Of a stretch of DNA of 64,000 nt, positions 1 through 11,000 are shown piece after piece (the first letter of the stretch is position 1; each line of letters opens with the position of its first letter). The notes under the pieces are model-generated. The model saw nothing but the letters and a program-made list of their open reading frames with translations, did no database searches and was not told where the DNA came from. The stretch spans positions 1,736,001 to 1,800,000 of the forward strand of contig RQOL01000824.1 of the NCBI GenBank assembly GCA_013076295.1, given 5' to 3'. Made by a program: the position numbers and the translations under genes. Origin of the DNA: Sanderia malayensis. Taxonomy: Eukaryota; Cnidaria; Scyphozoa; Semaeostomeae; Pelagiidae.

Positions 1-336
1 TTTAATTATCTAGTTTTGTAAGAATCTTTAGGGTAAAATTTCTCCTCGAAACGATAGAAGGAGATAAACCAGAGGGAAAGCGAATTCAGAAAGAAATTTA
101 AAATATTTGACGACAACTCACATCAACACTTCAATATCTCTTTTTATTGTCATACACTTTAAGAGAACAACAGAAGAAACAACGGCTTATTGTGTTTGAA
201 CAATAGAGGAAACAATAGCCTATTGTGCTTGAACAATAGGCTTGAAGTGAAATTTGCAGGTTATTGGATGCGAGTTTTCATTGTGGCGTACAGGCTTTGC
301 ATTCATATCACAATTATTTTGTCTTCCCTATTATAG
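1..336. other. intronic sequence at the left edge
   Basis: No coding signal. The stretch ends in a pyrimidine-rich tract and an AG directly before the first exon at 337, so it is probably an intron of the gene that follows. Positions 160-245 carry several copies of the words CTATTGTT and AACAATAG, which also make up the interior of the short inverted-repeat elements at 11999-12140, 13853-14010 and 31029-31175. This is probably a fragment of that family. Confidence 0.45.
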
Positions 337-2921
337 GAGGGCATATCTATATTACATCGTGAGGGAGTTTCGGTTGGTGAAACAGCGGATCACTTGCGTT
401 CTGGCACCGCGTTCAAATCTTCCGCTGAAGTCGAACCCGACTCCTCCAGCTCTGAGAAAGCTGCAGAAGAGACCAGTGCTTGTCAGAACGAGGCTAAGGC
501 CATTGATAATGAGGATGGCGTTGAGGAAAATGTCATGGACGGCGCAGTGGCAGATGGAGCCGACACTTTGGGAGACGGTTCGAAAAATGTCGCCTCGTCT
601 ATCGAAGGGAAGGAGGGTGTAGTACCATCCGACGAAAAAACTTTGCACAAGACTTTGACAATGACAGCAACAATGGAGGTTAACTGTTTGATTAACGTGA
701 TCTTAGCTCTTTAAATTACAATAATAGACAAGAGTCCGTGGGACATTTTTAAATATGCGGAAAAGAGGCTATGATCCCGTAGACCTCCTATTTAAGGGCT
801 TAATTCAACTTCTCCCCTCCCTAAAACAATGTTGTTCTCTCAATCAGAGCACGTGATCATAGTGCAAGAAGAATTTTGTCGATATTGTATAAGACTGTTT
901 CTAGAGACAACATTGTTAAGGGAGGATGGGATTAAGGATACATGCAAAATTTGCGAAAGTCTTAAGTACCCCATTACTTTTGTCGCCTATTGTACCCTTA
1001 TAGAAAGGTTGTTTAGCAACAGAGAAATTCCCTCCCTTAATTTGCATTGCTCAAACAGAGTTCATTTGAATAGAAAGGGAATTAAGCGGATACACGATGA
1101 TACAGATGTCATAATTGCTGTTTCTCCCTCTTTTAGGAAGCCAAGGAGATCCTTAAAGATGAAGACCTTGGCAAAACCAGATCGAAAGATCCAGAACCTT
1201 CTGCTGTTAAGGCATGCATTTCATTTGGTTTTCACTTTGAAATCGGTTTCCAAATCCTTTAACTTTTTTAATATATTCGGTTCTTCCTTTATTTTTATTA
1301 CTTGATAACGGATCAAGCCCGAAACGTCGTAATAATCCATAATAACGTAACTTGTTTTTTCTTTAAATTATTTTCTTTAAATTTTACGTCTATAGAAGGA
1401 TAGGTTAGGATAGTTTGCAAGCGCAAATGTATGCTGACATGTTTATATCTGGCTTTTAACTGTTGTTGTTTTTTGTTTTTAGGACATGACACCACCAGAA
1501 GAGAATCTTGATGATGCCGAGAAGGCAGCTTTACAAAGAACTCTCACAATGGCTGCCACATTAGAGGTAAATAATTATCTTCCCATCGCTATCTTTTAAA
1601 CACTAATTTTTTAGGCTTCTATATTTGTGATATCTTTGATGTTTTAACAGAGCCTTTTATCAATAACTGCAATTTTATTACTGAATAGGCAAACTTGTCT
1701 AAAGAAATATAATATTTCTTATATCGTTCACATAAGTTTTTATTTTCTCCCTTAGGTCCGTTATATATCAATTGTTTTTATTTGTATCGCTATATTTTCA
1801 AATTTTTACCCATTTACTTATTATCGGTTTAGTGTAGAATGTTATTCATTTATTATCTGTTTTGACGAGTGTTTCTAACATGGTACTCAAATTCACAAAG
1901 AATCAGTCTTTTTATCATGTGCTTCTATCATGCTTCTGTTTATATATACAGTCGATTCTAGCTGTCTCGAACTCGCAGGGAAATGAACATTTGTTTGACA
2001 TGGCGGGAGTTCGAGATCTCTGAACTAAATTCACCCAACTAGAGAACGAGGGGAAATGGAAATCTGTTCGAGATAGCGAGATTTGACTGTATGCTATATT
2101 TATTAATTCAAATGATATGGTTCTTTTTTAAGGAATCCAAAGACATTCTTCGTGATGCTGATTTGGGCAAGACGAGATCACGTGATCCTGCGCCAACTCG
2201 CAAAACCAAATCAAGAAGGCGCAAGTCGAATTTCCGCCAAACTATTGAGGTGATTATATTTTTAACTATTTCACAGAATATCTGCAATCCAATCGAAGCT
2301 AAAACTTATATCAGCCTTTATCAAAGAAGAAAATCAAAATTGTTTGGTTAAAATTGGTTAATTATTGGATGCGGTAAGAAACAATTAATAATGATAATAA
2401 TGATATGTAATTATTTGGTTAATTATTAAAATTGTATCAGCAAGGGCCTACAGTTTCCTTGAGTGGAGTGAATTATGATTTCCTGAGTTGTAACACAATT
2501 TTCTCTGTTTTAAATCTAGGACGGGGAGGACATGCTAGGTCGAGAGATGCTTGGCAAGACAAGATCTCAAGATCGCAAGAGATCGGCCAGAAGATCTTCG
2601 GTAAGATCCTCTCTTTTCCGTTCCTGCAGTTACTACCCCATTGCTATTATTACAGTGAAATTTTAATGATTGCAAACATATGGTGACGAGCATTAGCAAA
2701 CATGGGTCGAAATTTTACTGCTTCGAGATCTATTGAGACTCATTACATTGCGTCCCTGTGCTTCACTCGAGTCTCGTATGACTTGACGGATTGCAACTGT
2801 ATTGTAATGCAATGTTAATTTTATGTTGATTTTATGTTAATTGTATGTTAATTTTATGATAATTTTATTTTTGAAGGGTGATGGTCAAACTTCTACCAAG
2901 AGAAAAAGACACTCAAGATAA
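337..2921 (+). CDS. 3' part of an unrecognised gene with repeated LGKTRS exons
   Basis: Six exons can be chained in one frame, all with phase-0 borders: 337-678, 1137-1211, 1483-1566, 2133-2249, 2520-2600 and 2877-2921 (TAA), giving about 247 residues. The 5' end lies outside the window. Exon 1 is acidic and Ser/Glu-rich and ends in TLTMTATME. Exon 3 is also acidic and ends in TLTMAATLE. Exons 2, 4 and 5 each carry LGKTRS followed by K, R or Q and then D. Exon 4 adds a basic stretch containing RRRKS, a plausible basophilic kinase site, and the C-terminus is basic (KRKRHSR). Exons 1-2 and 3-4 therefore look like a duplicated exon pair. The intron after exon 2 would use a GC donor (AAG|GCATGC); the others are GT-AG. 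No known domain is recognised and no function is proposed. The exon chain is inference, supported by consistent phase and by the internal repeats. Confidence 0.55.
812..930. mobile_element. fold-back MITE-like element, copy 1
   Basis: The sequence begins CCCTCCCTAAAACAATGTTG and ends with an inverted counterpart (ACAACATTGTTAAGGGAGG), a stem of about 20 bp around a 70-80 bp middle. A related copy lies at 40318-40445 and a half copy at 45062-45115. This copy is inside the intron between the first two exons of the LGKTRS gene. The transposon superfamily is not identified. Confidence 0.5.
1949..2089. mobile_element. MITE with pogo/Tigger-like ends and TA target duplication
   Basis: A 141-bp element starting CAGTCGATTCTAGCTGTCTCG and ending with its imperfect inverse (CGAGATAGCGAGATTTGACTG), flanked on both sides by TA. 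Inside is a second inverted pair, CTCGAACTC and GAGTTCGAG. There is no coding capacity. CAGT termini plus TA duplication are typical of non-autonomous Tc1/mariner-type (pogo/Tigger) elements; the subfamily is inferred. It sits in the intron between exons 3 and 4 of the LGKTRS gene. Confidence 0.65.
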
Positions 2922-3151
2922 TATGGTTGCTGGGGATGGTTTGAAGAAGATACACTACCAAGTGACACTTTATATTGTACTCTAGACTTTTTTAACATGC
3001 ATACCTCCTTTTATTCAAATGCCACAGGTCAGGAAATACTTGTATCAAAAACGGAATCGCATAAACACATTGGATATTTGGCTGCTACTTTAGGTCTGGA
3101 GTTATGACCGCGACTTCAGGACTTGTAACTTGAAATTAATTCGATAGAGAA

Positions 3152-3520
3152 CAGTAAAGTCCCATCTTTAAGAAACTCGTTTCAGAAAAACCGCCTAATT
3201 GATTTCTTATGCGAAAATATACTTTTTCAAAACAGGGTTAATGTGTCATGGCATAGGAAACATAAGTAAAAATACGAAATCATCTCTTTGTGTTTTTTTC
3301 ATGGCCTTCATGAGTTGGCATGAGTTGAGTTTTGTTAAATAAATAAATACTTTCCAGTTGCTTTCAAGACATCATCAACAAAATAAATTATATAACATTA
3401 CCATGTATCTTTCCAAAAAAAACTGGATATGAATAAAGAGTTTTTCGGAAGATATTTTATGTAGCAAAATCAAGGGTTGATTTTCTTATAACACAGTTTC
3501 TTATATGCGGGACTTTACTA
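3152..3520. mobile_element. inverted-repeat element with CAGTAAA-type ends
   Basis: The left end CAGTAAAGTCCCATCTTTAAG is matched by the right end CTTATATGCGGGACTTTACTA in inverse orientation (about 25 bp, a few mismatches). The 370-bp element is AT-rich and noncoding. The termini belong to the same family as the elements at 11999, 13853 and 31029. It lies just downstream of the LGKTRS gene, and the AATAAA motifs inside it could serve that gene's 3' end. Confidence 0.5.
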
Positions 3521-3833
3521 TATTAATAAATAGTGAAGAAGAAAAGATACTAATTCTTAGATATTAATATTATCCCTAGCATTAAATGCGTGTTCATTTA
3601 TTAGATGTTTATTTTGAATTTTTACTTAGTTTTTAGAAGAAATAGTCTTTATTAATTATTTGTTTTTATTTTATGAAGTTGCAATCGAAGAGGCCGTAGT
3701 TGGGATTTCGATGAAGTGGCCTAAATATTTGGCCCTTTGGACTGATACAGGCGTCGTAAGTTCAATTCGACTTCGGTTTGACAATCTCTTGATTCTACGA
3801 AGTATTTATTAGTTGCTTTACGTTTCCGTTGTA

Positions 3834-3978
3834 TAGTAAAGTCTCAGTAACTCGAAGTTTGGATAACTTAAACCAGTTTGTGAACTTTTTGAAAGCTTTA
3901 CTCCAACATTCGTGAACTCGAAAATTCGACACCAGTTTTCATTAGATTTTGACGGTTTGGGTTATCGGGTTTTAACTG
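3834..3978. mobile_element. degenerate pogo-like MITE
   Basis: A 145-bp AT-rich block flanked by TA on each side. Its end TTATCGGGTTTTAACTG is roughly inverse to its start TAGTAAAGTCTCAGTAACTCG. It is similar in style to the element at 1949-2089 but more decayed. No coding potential is seen. Confidence 0.4.
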
Positions 3979-4539
3979 TATTTTCCAGATAATATTGGGA
4001 ATTTTATAAACAATAAATTCAAACATGGAAAGTTATGTAACTATTATATGCTTCTTTTGTGTTGCAATAAAGCACAATGAAAAATCACATTGCGTCGTTC
4101 TTTGATATATTTTACAATATCTTTTATTTAATTTTCTCCTTAGTCATTTGTATGCAAATGTAAAGAAAATTTTTGCAAATGACTCATGATACAGGAGAAT
4201 AGACTTTGCCCCCTTGGGACAAAAAGAAAATAGGGTGCCTTAAGGAATGCCCGCATTGCTCCATCTTTTTGAAATGCTTGGTTAACAAAGAAATACTCAA
4301 TTTGGTGAAGAGTAAAGTCTTCCTCTTTCCTTCGTTCTTGCAATTCGGCGCGGCATGGTCAAGTTCTTGCCAATAATTTTAGCAATGAAACATAGAGCCT
4401 ATCGCTTTCAGTTCCACTTTCAAAGAACTAAAAGGAAAAGAGGTACAAGGTTGTTTGAAGTGTAGAGTTTTTTGCAGTTATCTCTTGATTTAGTAGCGAA
4501 TTAAATTCAAATTATTTCAAGTGTTTTGTTTCTTCCAAG

Positions 4540-5039
4540 GAAACATGGAGGGTGGCGCTTTCAGTTCAACATGGGCATGTCAAAGAAAGAGGTAAAACAT
4601 TTTTATTTGTTACTTGTTATCCTTTCATAATGTATTAAACGCAATTGGCATAAAACGTCCAATATAATTTGATCCAAATGTCCCACAATTCTGAAAGTTG
4701 TCACAAGCTGTTCAGCGACCACGAAGAGTTTAGAATCATTTATTTTTCAATGAAATATTTTGGAATCGGTTGCGTCACTGGATGTTAAAATGCTTAAAAA
4801 CCAGTGTGGCCTTTCTGAATAAACAACCATGTTTCTCAATACAATGGTACCAAAAAAGGTTCCCTGACGGAGTTGGAAATACAACCCACTCTGGATAAAA
4901 TTTTTTTTAACTTGTATTTTTTACTTTTCAAATATTTTTCTACTCATTATTATCTCTTCTTTTTATAGGAATAACAAGAACGGAGGCCATCGCATTATTC
5001 GATTTGTAAATTATTTATCAACAGACAAGAACAATAATG
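4540..5039 (+). other. possible pair of exons of an unrecognised short transcript
   Basis: Two blocks with good splice borders, 4540-4591 (AG before, GTAAAA after) and 4969-5039 (long pyrimidine tract plus AG before, GTATGT after), can be joined in frame from an ATG at 4545 into a short basic Asn-rich peptide. A block resembling the first exon lies just upstream (about 4380-4441, also ending AAAAGAG|GT). The second block, with its pyrimidine tract and donor, is repeated at 7866-7996. I recognise no protein family and found no clear continuation, so this may be noncoding or fortuitous. Confidence 0.25.
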
Positions 5040-5154
5040 GTATGTGCCAGATTAAAATTATTTCCATGCTACTAATTATAACTTTTTCACAAACTAAAAA
5101 GTTTAATTTTTGAGCAACACCCTAAGTACAATGACAAGACTCGAACCCGTTCCT

Positions 5155-7815
5155 TGTGCACTAGTCGCGAGCATTTGAAATTATTAACTTTTGAACCAAG
5201 TGACCTAGAAAGCTGAAACTTGTTTCAACGTGATCAGAAGGCCCTAAATAGTATATTTTGATCATTTGTTTGCCAAGTTTCAATCAATTACGATTTTTGA
5301 TTTTTCGATTTTCTGATTTCATGGTGGATACATAAAGTTATTCACTACTCGCGAGCATTTGAAATTACTAACTTTTGAACCAAGTGTCCTAGAAGGCTAA
5401 AAATTGTTGCAACGTGATCAGAAGGCCCTAAATAGTATTTTTAGATTATTTGTTTGCCAAATTTCAATCAAATTCAATTTTTGATTTTTCGACTGACAGC
5501 TTTCATGGTGGATACATAGAGTTATTCACTACTCGCGAGCATTTGAAATTACTAACTTTTGAACCAAGTGTCCTAGAAGGCTAAAAATTGTTGCAACGTG
5601 ATGAGAAGGCCCTAAATAGTATTTTTAGATCATTTGTTTGCCAAATTTCAATCAATTTCGATTTTTGATTTTTCGACTTACGGCTTTCATGATGGATACA
5701 TAAAGTTATTCACTACTCGCGAGCATTTGAAGTTATTAACTTTTGAACCAAGTGTTCTAGAAGGCTGAAAATTGTTGCAACGTGATCAGAAGGCCCTAAA
5801 TAGTATTTTTAGATTATTTGTTTGCCAAATTTCAATCAAATTCAATTTTTGATTTTTCGACTGACAGCTTTCATGGTGGATACATAGAGTTATTCACTAC
5901 TCGCGAGCATTTGAAATTACTAACTTTTGAACCAAGTGTCCTAGAAGGCTAAAAATTGTTGCAACGTGATGAGAAGGCCCTAAATAGTATTTTTAGATCA
6001 TTTGTTTGCCAAATTTCAATCAATTTCGTTTTTAGATTTTTCCACTTACGGCTTTCATGATGGATACATAAAGTTATTCACTACTCGCGAGCATTTGAAG
6101 TTATTAACTTTTGAACCAAGTGTTCTAGAAGGCTGAAAATTGTTGCAACGTGATCAGAAGGCCCTATATAGTATGTTTTGATCATTTGTTTGTCAAATTT
6201 CAATCAATTTCAATTTTTGATTTCTCTACTTTAGGCTTTCATAATGGATAGCTACATAAAGTTATTCACTACTCGCGAGCATTTGAAATTACTAACTTTT
6301 GAACCAAGTGTCCTAGAAGGCTAAAAATTGTTGCAACATGATCAGAAGGCCCTAAATAGTATTTTTAGATTATTTGTTTGCCAAATTTCAATCAAATTCA
6401 ATTTTTGATTTTTCGACTTACAGCTTTCATGGTGGATACATAAAGTTATTCACTACTCGCGAGCATTTGAAATTACTAACTTTTGAACCAAGTGTCCTAG
6501 AAGGCTAAAAATTGTTGCAACGTGATGAGAAGGCCCTAAATAGTATTTTTAGATCATTTGTTTGCCAAATTTCAATCAATTTCGATTTTTGATTTTTCGA
6601 CTTACGGCTTTCATGATGGATACAGAAAGTTATTCACTACTCGCGAGCATTTGAAGTTATTAACTTTTGAACCAAGTGTCCTAGAAGGCTAAAAATTGTT
6701 GCAACGTGATCAGAAGGCCCTAAATAGTATGTTTTGATCATTTGTTTGCCAAATTTCAATCAATTTCAATTTTTGATTTTTCGACTTACAGCTTTCATGA
6801 TGGATACATAAAGTTATTCACTACTCGCGAGCATTTGAATTTACTAACTTTTCAACAAGTATCCTAGAAGGCTAAAAATTTTTGCAACGTGATCAGAAGG
6901 CCATAAATAGTGTGTTTTGATCATTTGTTTGGCAAATTTCAATCAATGTCGATTTTTGATCTTTTGACTTATGGCTTTCATGATGGATACATAAAGTTAT
7001 TCACTACTCGCGATCATTTGAAATTACTAACTTTTGAATCAAGTGTCCTAGAAGGCTGAAAATTGTTTCAACGTGATCAGAAGGCCCTGAATAGTATGTT
7101 TTCATCATTTGTTTGCCAAGTTTCAATCAATTTCGATTTTTGATCTTTTGATTTACGGCTTTCATGGCGGATACATAAAGTTATTCACTACTCGCGAGCA
7201 TTTGAAATTACTAACTTTTGAACCAAGTGTCCTAGAAGGCTAAAAATTGTTGCAACGTGATGAGAAGGCCCTAAATAGTATTTTTAGATCATTTGTTTGC
7301 CAAATTTCAATCAATTTCGATTTTTGATTTTTCGACTTACGGCTTTCATGATGGATACATAAAGTTATTCACTACTCGCGAGCATTTGAAGTTATTAACT
7401 TTTGAACCAAGTGTCCTAGAAGGCTAAAAATTGTTGCAACGTGATCAGAAGGCCCTAAATAGTATGTTTTGATCATTTGTTTGCCAAATTTCAATCAATT
7501 TCAATTTTTGATTTTTCGACTTACAGCTTTCATGATGGATACATAAAGTTATTCACTACTCGCGAGCATTTGAATTTACTAACTTTTCAACCAAGTATCC
7601 TAGAAGGCTAAAAATTTTTGCAACGTGATCAGAAGGCCCTAAATAGTATGTTTTGATCATTTGTTTGCCAAATTTCAATCAATTTCGATTTTTGATTTTT
7701 CGACTTACGGCTTTCATAATGGATAGCTACATAAAGTTATTCACTAGTTGCGAGCATTTGAAATTATTAACTTTTGAACCAAGTGTCCTAGAAGGCTGAA
7801 AATTGTTGCCAAAGC
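5155..7815. repeat. 15-copy tandem array of a 184-bp repeat
   Basis: Using the palindrome TCGCGA as a landmark, units start at 5165, 5349, 5533, 5717, 5901, 6085, 6273, 6457, 6641, 6825, 7008, 7192, 7376 and 7560, with a last degenerate one at 7748. Spacing is 184 bp apart from two 188-bp steps and one 183-bp step. Units are AT-rich, very similar, and have no open frame across the array. Neighbouring units alternate between two variants (GTCCTAGAAGGCTAAAA versus GTTCTAGAAGGCTGAAA), suggesting amplification as dimers. The left edge abuts a tRNA-like GACTCGAACCC motif at 5132-5142. Confidence 0.92.
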
Positions 7816-7865
7816 TGCCCAGAAATTAAATAAAAAAGTTATGGTGGGAGTATCCTTGTAACTTT

Positions 7866-7996
7866 TTTTTTACATTATTTTTCTGGTCCTTATTTTCTTT
7901 TATTTTTTGCAGGAATAAACAAAAGCTGAGGCCTTCGTATTATTCGATTTGTAAATTATTTATCAAAAGACAAGAACAATAACGGTATGTGCCAGC
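7866..7996 (+). repeat. second copy of the exon-like block at about 4920-5053
   Basis: Polypyrimidine tract, AG, about 72 bp of exon-like sequence and a GTATGTGCCAG donor repeat the block at about 4920-5053. The 184-bp array lies exactly between the two copies. Relative to the first copy this one has an extra base early in the exon-like part, which moves the reading frame into stops. If the first copy is coding, this one is not in the same frame. Confidence 0.6.
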
Positions 7997-8380
7997 TTTA
8001 TTAATACTTCTAATGCCTGGAATGCAAACTCAGAATTTAGCAACCTTAACATTACCTAATGCAAAGTTCTATAGTGATTTAACGAGGAAGCTTCTAGTTC
8101 TCAGATTAGAAGCCACAATTTCAAAAAATGCGCAAATTTGTTTCGATATTTCTGTTCATCATAGGTTCCTGCACCAGAAAAATTATCCAGTGTCTTCAGC
8201 ATTAATACATTGAACGCAAACCTGGAATTTAGTTACCTTAACACTTTGAAACTCCTGAAGAATATGAATCATTAATCCACCACAAGTGTAATGGTAAGAT
8301 AATATGTAATATTTTCATGCATTATATAAGTTTATTAATTTCATCTGAATGTTCATATTTATCTACCCCATGATTTTTTT

Positions 8381-8460
8381 GCAACGTTGGGACTCGAACC
8401 CATGACCTGTTCATATAAGTTGTTTTGGATCAACCGCTTTACCAATCCTTCCAATTGACC
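8381..8460 (-). mobile_element. tRNA-derived SINE head
   Basis: On the minus strand the block reads like a tRNA: an A-box-like TGGTAAAGCGG followed about 40 bases later by a perfect B box GGTTCGAGTCC (8390-8400 on the plus strand). It does not fold as an intact tRNA that I can support and has no CCA context, so a SINE head or tRNA pseudogene is the better reading. Similar B boxes occur at 5132, 10985 and 38925. Confidence 0.5.
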
Positions 8461-9029
8461 CCACCCTCCCTCCTATGATTATCCACATTTTATAGAAACA
8501 AATGCATCTTTATGATAATCAGCTTGAACTCGGATCCTTTTGATGTTGTGCACGTGTCATATTGCCTGAGAACGACAATCATTGGTTGAATGAAAACGAG
8601 GCTGGTCAATAAAGAAGTCAATTGAATTTCATGCTCAAATGTTTATTACTCCTTTGAATTCTTCCTCTGTGCACTTTCAGTAGAAGAATTCCTTGTGACT
8701 ATTTGTAATTGTGGTGCCCTGTCTTTGCAGGTACGAGTATAAATGGAAGAGTCATTTAACCTAAGTCATCCAGTCATACAGTTGAAGAAAAGTGACTGGT
8801 TGCTGTGCAAAGAAGAGAAAAGTTCCATAAACTGAATTCAAGCTTAGGGTGGAGTTCTGGCTCAAGATTAAACCAAGTCTTTGGTTGCACTTTGGCTGCA
8901 AGTGAGAGTTAAGTTTCGCTAGTTTTTATGCTTGCTTTTATTTATTCTTTGTTTGTTCATCCAGGTTTATACATTACACATCATGATTAACATTGTTCTT
9001 CTATTTTATTTCTAGATTGGTTAAGATAG
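8461..9029. other. intergenic stretch without a recognisable gene
   Basis: AT-rich sequence with no ORF of note. A possible splice acceptor (TTTGCAG) is followed by GTACGAGTATAAATGG near 8730-8745. I could not connect either signal to an exon. Confidence 0.4.
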
Positions 9030-9037
9030 AGGAAAAG

Positions 9038-9237
9038 AAGAACGACCAGAGGGAGAGGAGATGAGGGAAAGAGGGGTGAGAAGAGAGGAGATGAGGGAAA
9101 GAGAGGGGAGAAGAGAGGAGATGAGGGAAAGAGAGGGGAGAAGAGAGGAGATGAGGGAAAGAAGGGGGAGAAGAAAGGAGATGAGGGGAGAAGAGAGGAG
9201 ATGAGGGAAAGAGAGGGGAGAGGAGGTGAGGGATAGT
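9038..9237. repeat. polypurine GA-rich minisatellite
   Basis: About 200 bases almost wholly A and G on the plus strand, built from repeats near 30 bp of the type GAGATGAGGGAAAGAGAGG. Long minus-strand frames rich in Ser, Pro, Leu and Phe are produced by it and are not genes. Confidence 0.9.
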
Positions 9238-9287
9238 GATAATATAAATAAAACATCTAGACAACCAATGCATCTCTTCTTTGTCAC

Positions 9288-9590
9288 ACCTCTCCCTCCC
9301 TCCACTACTCTCCCCCTCCCTCATCTCCTCTCCGACTCCCCCTCCCTCTCTCTCTCTCCTCTGCGACTCCCCTCCCCCTCTCTCTCTCTCCTCTGCGACT
9401 CCCCCTCTCTCTCCTCTCCCTCTCTTCTCTTCCCTCTACTCTCCTCTTTTACCCTCTCCTCTCTAATCCTCTTCACTCCCCTCCCCTCTCATTTCCCTCT
9501 CCTCTCCCTCTAATTAACTCGACTCCCCTCTACTCCACTCTTCTCCTACCTCTCCTCTGTTCTCTCTACTCCACCCGCATTCTTTCTAGT
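9288..9590. repeat. polypyrimidine CT-rich tract
   Basis: About 300 bases almost wholly C and T on the plus strand (CTCTCTCCTCTGCGACTCCC-type repeats). It begins about 50 bases after the GA tract at 9038-9237, so the two could pair as a large imperfect hairpin or form triplex DNA. It is not coding. Confidence 0.9.
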
Positions 9591-10554
9591 TCCCTCCACT
9601 GTCCCCACCTTTTTTTTCTCCTATCCATGAACCTGAAAAATAAAACAACATAGGACAGCATTTCAAAAAATGACAACAGGTGGGCAAATTTTATTGAAAT
9701 TCAAATAAACAACAACGTCAGATATCAACAACAAGAAAACAAGCCAGAACTCGTGCCAACTTTGTCTTGCGTCAACTTAGTCTTCAACCATCTTTGTTTT
9801 TAACCATCTTTGTCTTGAACCACATGCGACAACAACAAAAGACCAAAACTTTCCACGTTTCCGTCGTTTTTCTTTGAGCCTCGAAGAACAAAAAAAGCTG
9901 ATAGACGAACAAAAAATTTTAGGAAAGCAAAGTTAATGTTTATTTAATGAACGACAAGAAATTCAGGATCAAAAAATGATTGGCTAACTCACGAGTGCTA
10001 GGCCAATTAGCTTGGCAGATGAGCCTCCAACTTCTTGAAGTATCTTTGTCGCCTGTAGTACCTCATTCTTGGTCTTGTTCTTTGCTGCTTGTGTCTTCTC
10101 CAACTTTGCCGACCGAATGAAATGACACACGATGGTGAGCGTATTTATACCTTCTAGCAAAGCCATGATTGGTCAACTAGTCAGACCATATTTGTCCAAA
10201 TCGTGGCACGTAAATTCCGCAGTGACATAGTTCCATCCACGCGTCCCACTGGTCAAATGACAATAAGCCTGTAACAATAAAACAAATAAATAGTTCAATG
10301 GATAAAGCAGTAATCAAACAATGAAGCAGTCCCTTGACCATGGTCTTCAATGGAATTTACTTTGGCATTTTTCAAATTGCGTTAATGTCCTTATAGACAG
10401 CAACAACTTGAGCGTTGGAATCCAACGGTGGAATGGAATGGGCACGGTAGAATGCTTTGCTACTTCAAGCATGCTCATGTTAACAATATGTATCTTAATA
10501 AGAGAATTCATAACATAAGTGACTGTATGTCCCCAGGGTACTTGGGCGGGCAAT

Positions 10555-11000
10555 TTGAAAGAAAGAGGGTGGGTTCGAGTAGTAAGAAAAGTAAAGCGTT
10601 GAGTTCAATACAATTGGCATATACAGGAAGAAGTTCCAGTCCTCTGGGCATCACTGTTATGACAATATCAAAAGACGAATTTTATAATGATGACCCTCGC
10701 CTAATTTCTGCTTCTGTTGCGTCTTTCTTTCTTCATTCCTGCAAACAAACAATGAATCAGAGAACCTAATATAATGCTCTATTGTTTGTTGAATAATAAA
10801 TAGAGAGGAGTGCCAAATGTAAATGAAAAAGAGAGTGCCTCTAAACACAAGGACGGCTTCAACTCGTGGCCTTGGCAATAATTGATAATTATAAAATACG
10901 ATTAATCGAACGGAGGGAGGGTGGGTCCGTTTGGCAAGGAATGAAAAGCGCTGACTTCAAGGAAGTTCGAACACACATGGCGCGGGTTCGAGTCTTGACA
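10555..11000 (+). repeat. two related SINE-like fragments
   Basis: Positions 10561-10610 and 10910-10962 share a block of the form GAGGG..GGGT..GTT..AAG..AAAAGCG.TGA.TTCAA. The second is followed by a tRNA B-box motif, GGGTTCGAGTCTTG, at about 10984-10997. This looks like two copies of a tRNA-derived or Pol III-type short repeat in the same orientation. Confidence 0.35.

Noticed and set aside
5155..7815. CRISPR-like appearance of the 184-bp array
   Set aside because: Units are contiguous without unique spacers, are far too long, and the DNA is animal.
8987..9513. Ser/Pro/Leu-rich frames on both strands
   Set aside because: They arise from the GA and CT tracts; low complexity in every frame.
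9984..10166. 60-codon minus-strand ATG frame
   Set aside because: Not listed as a gene: short, no family, and its 5' end contains TATAAATA, which suggests promoter sequence rather than coding.
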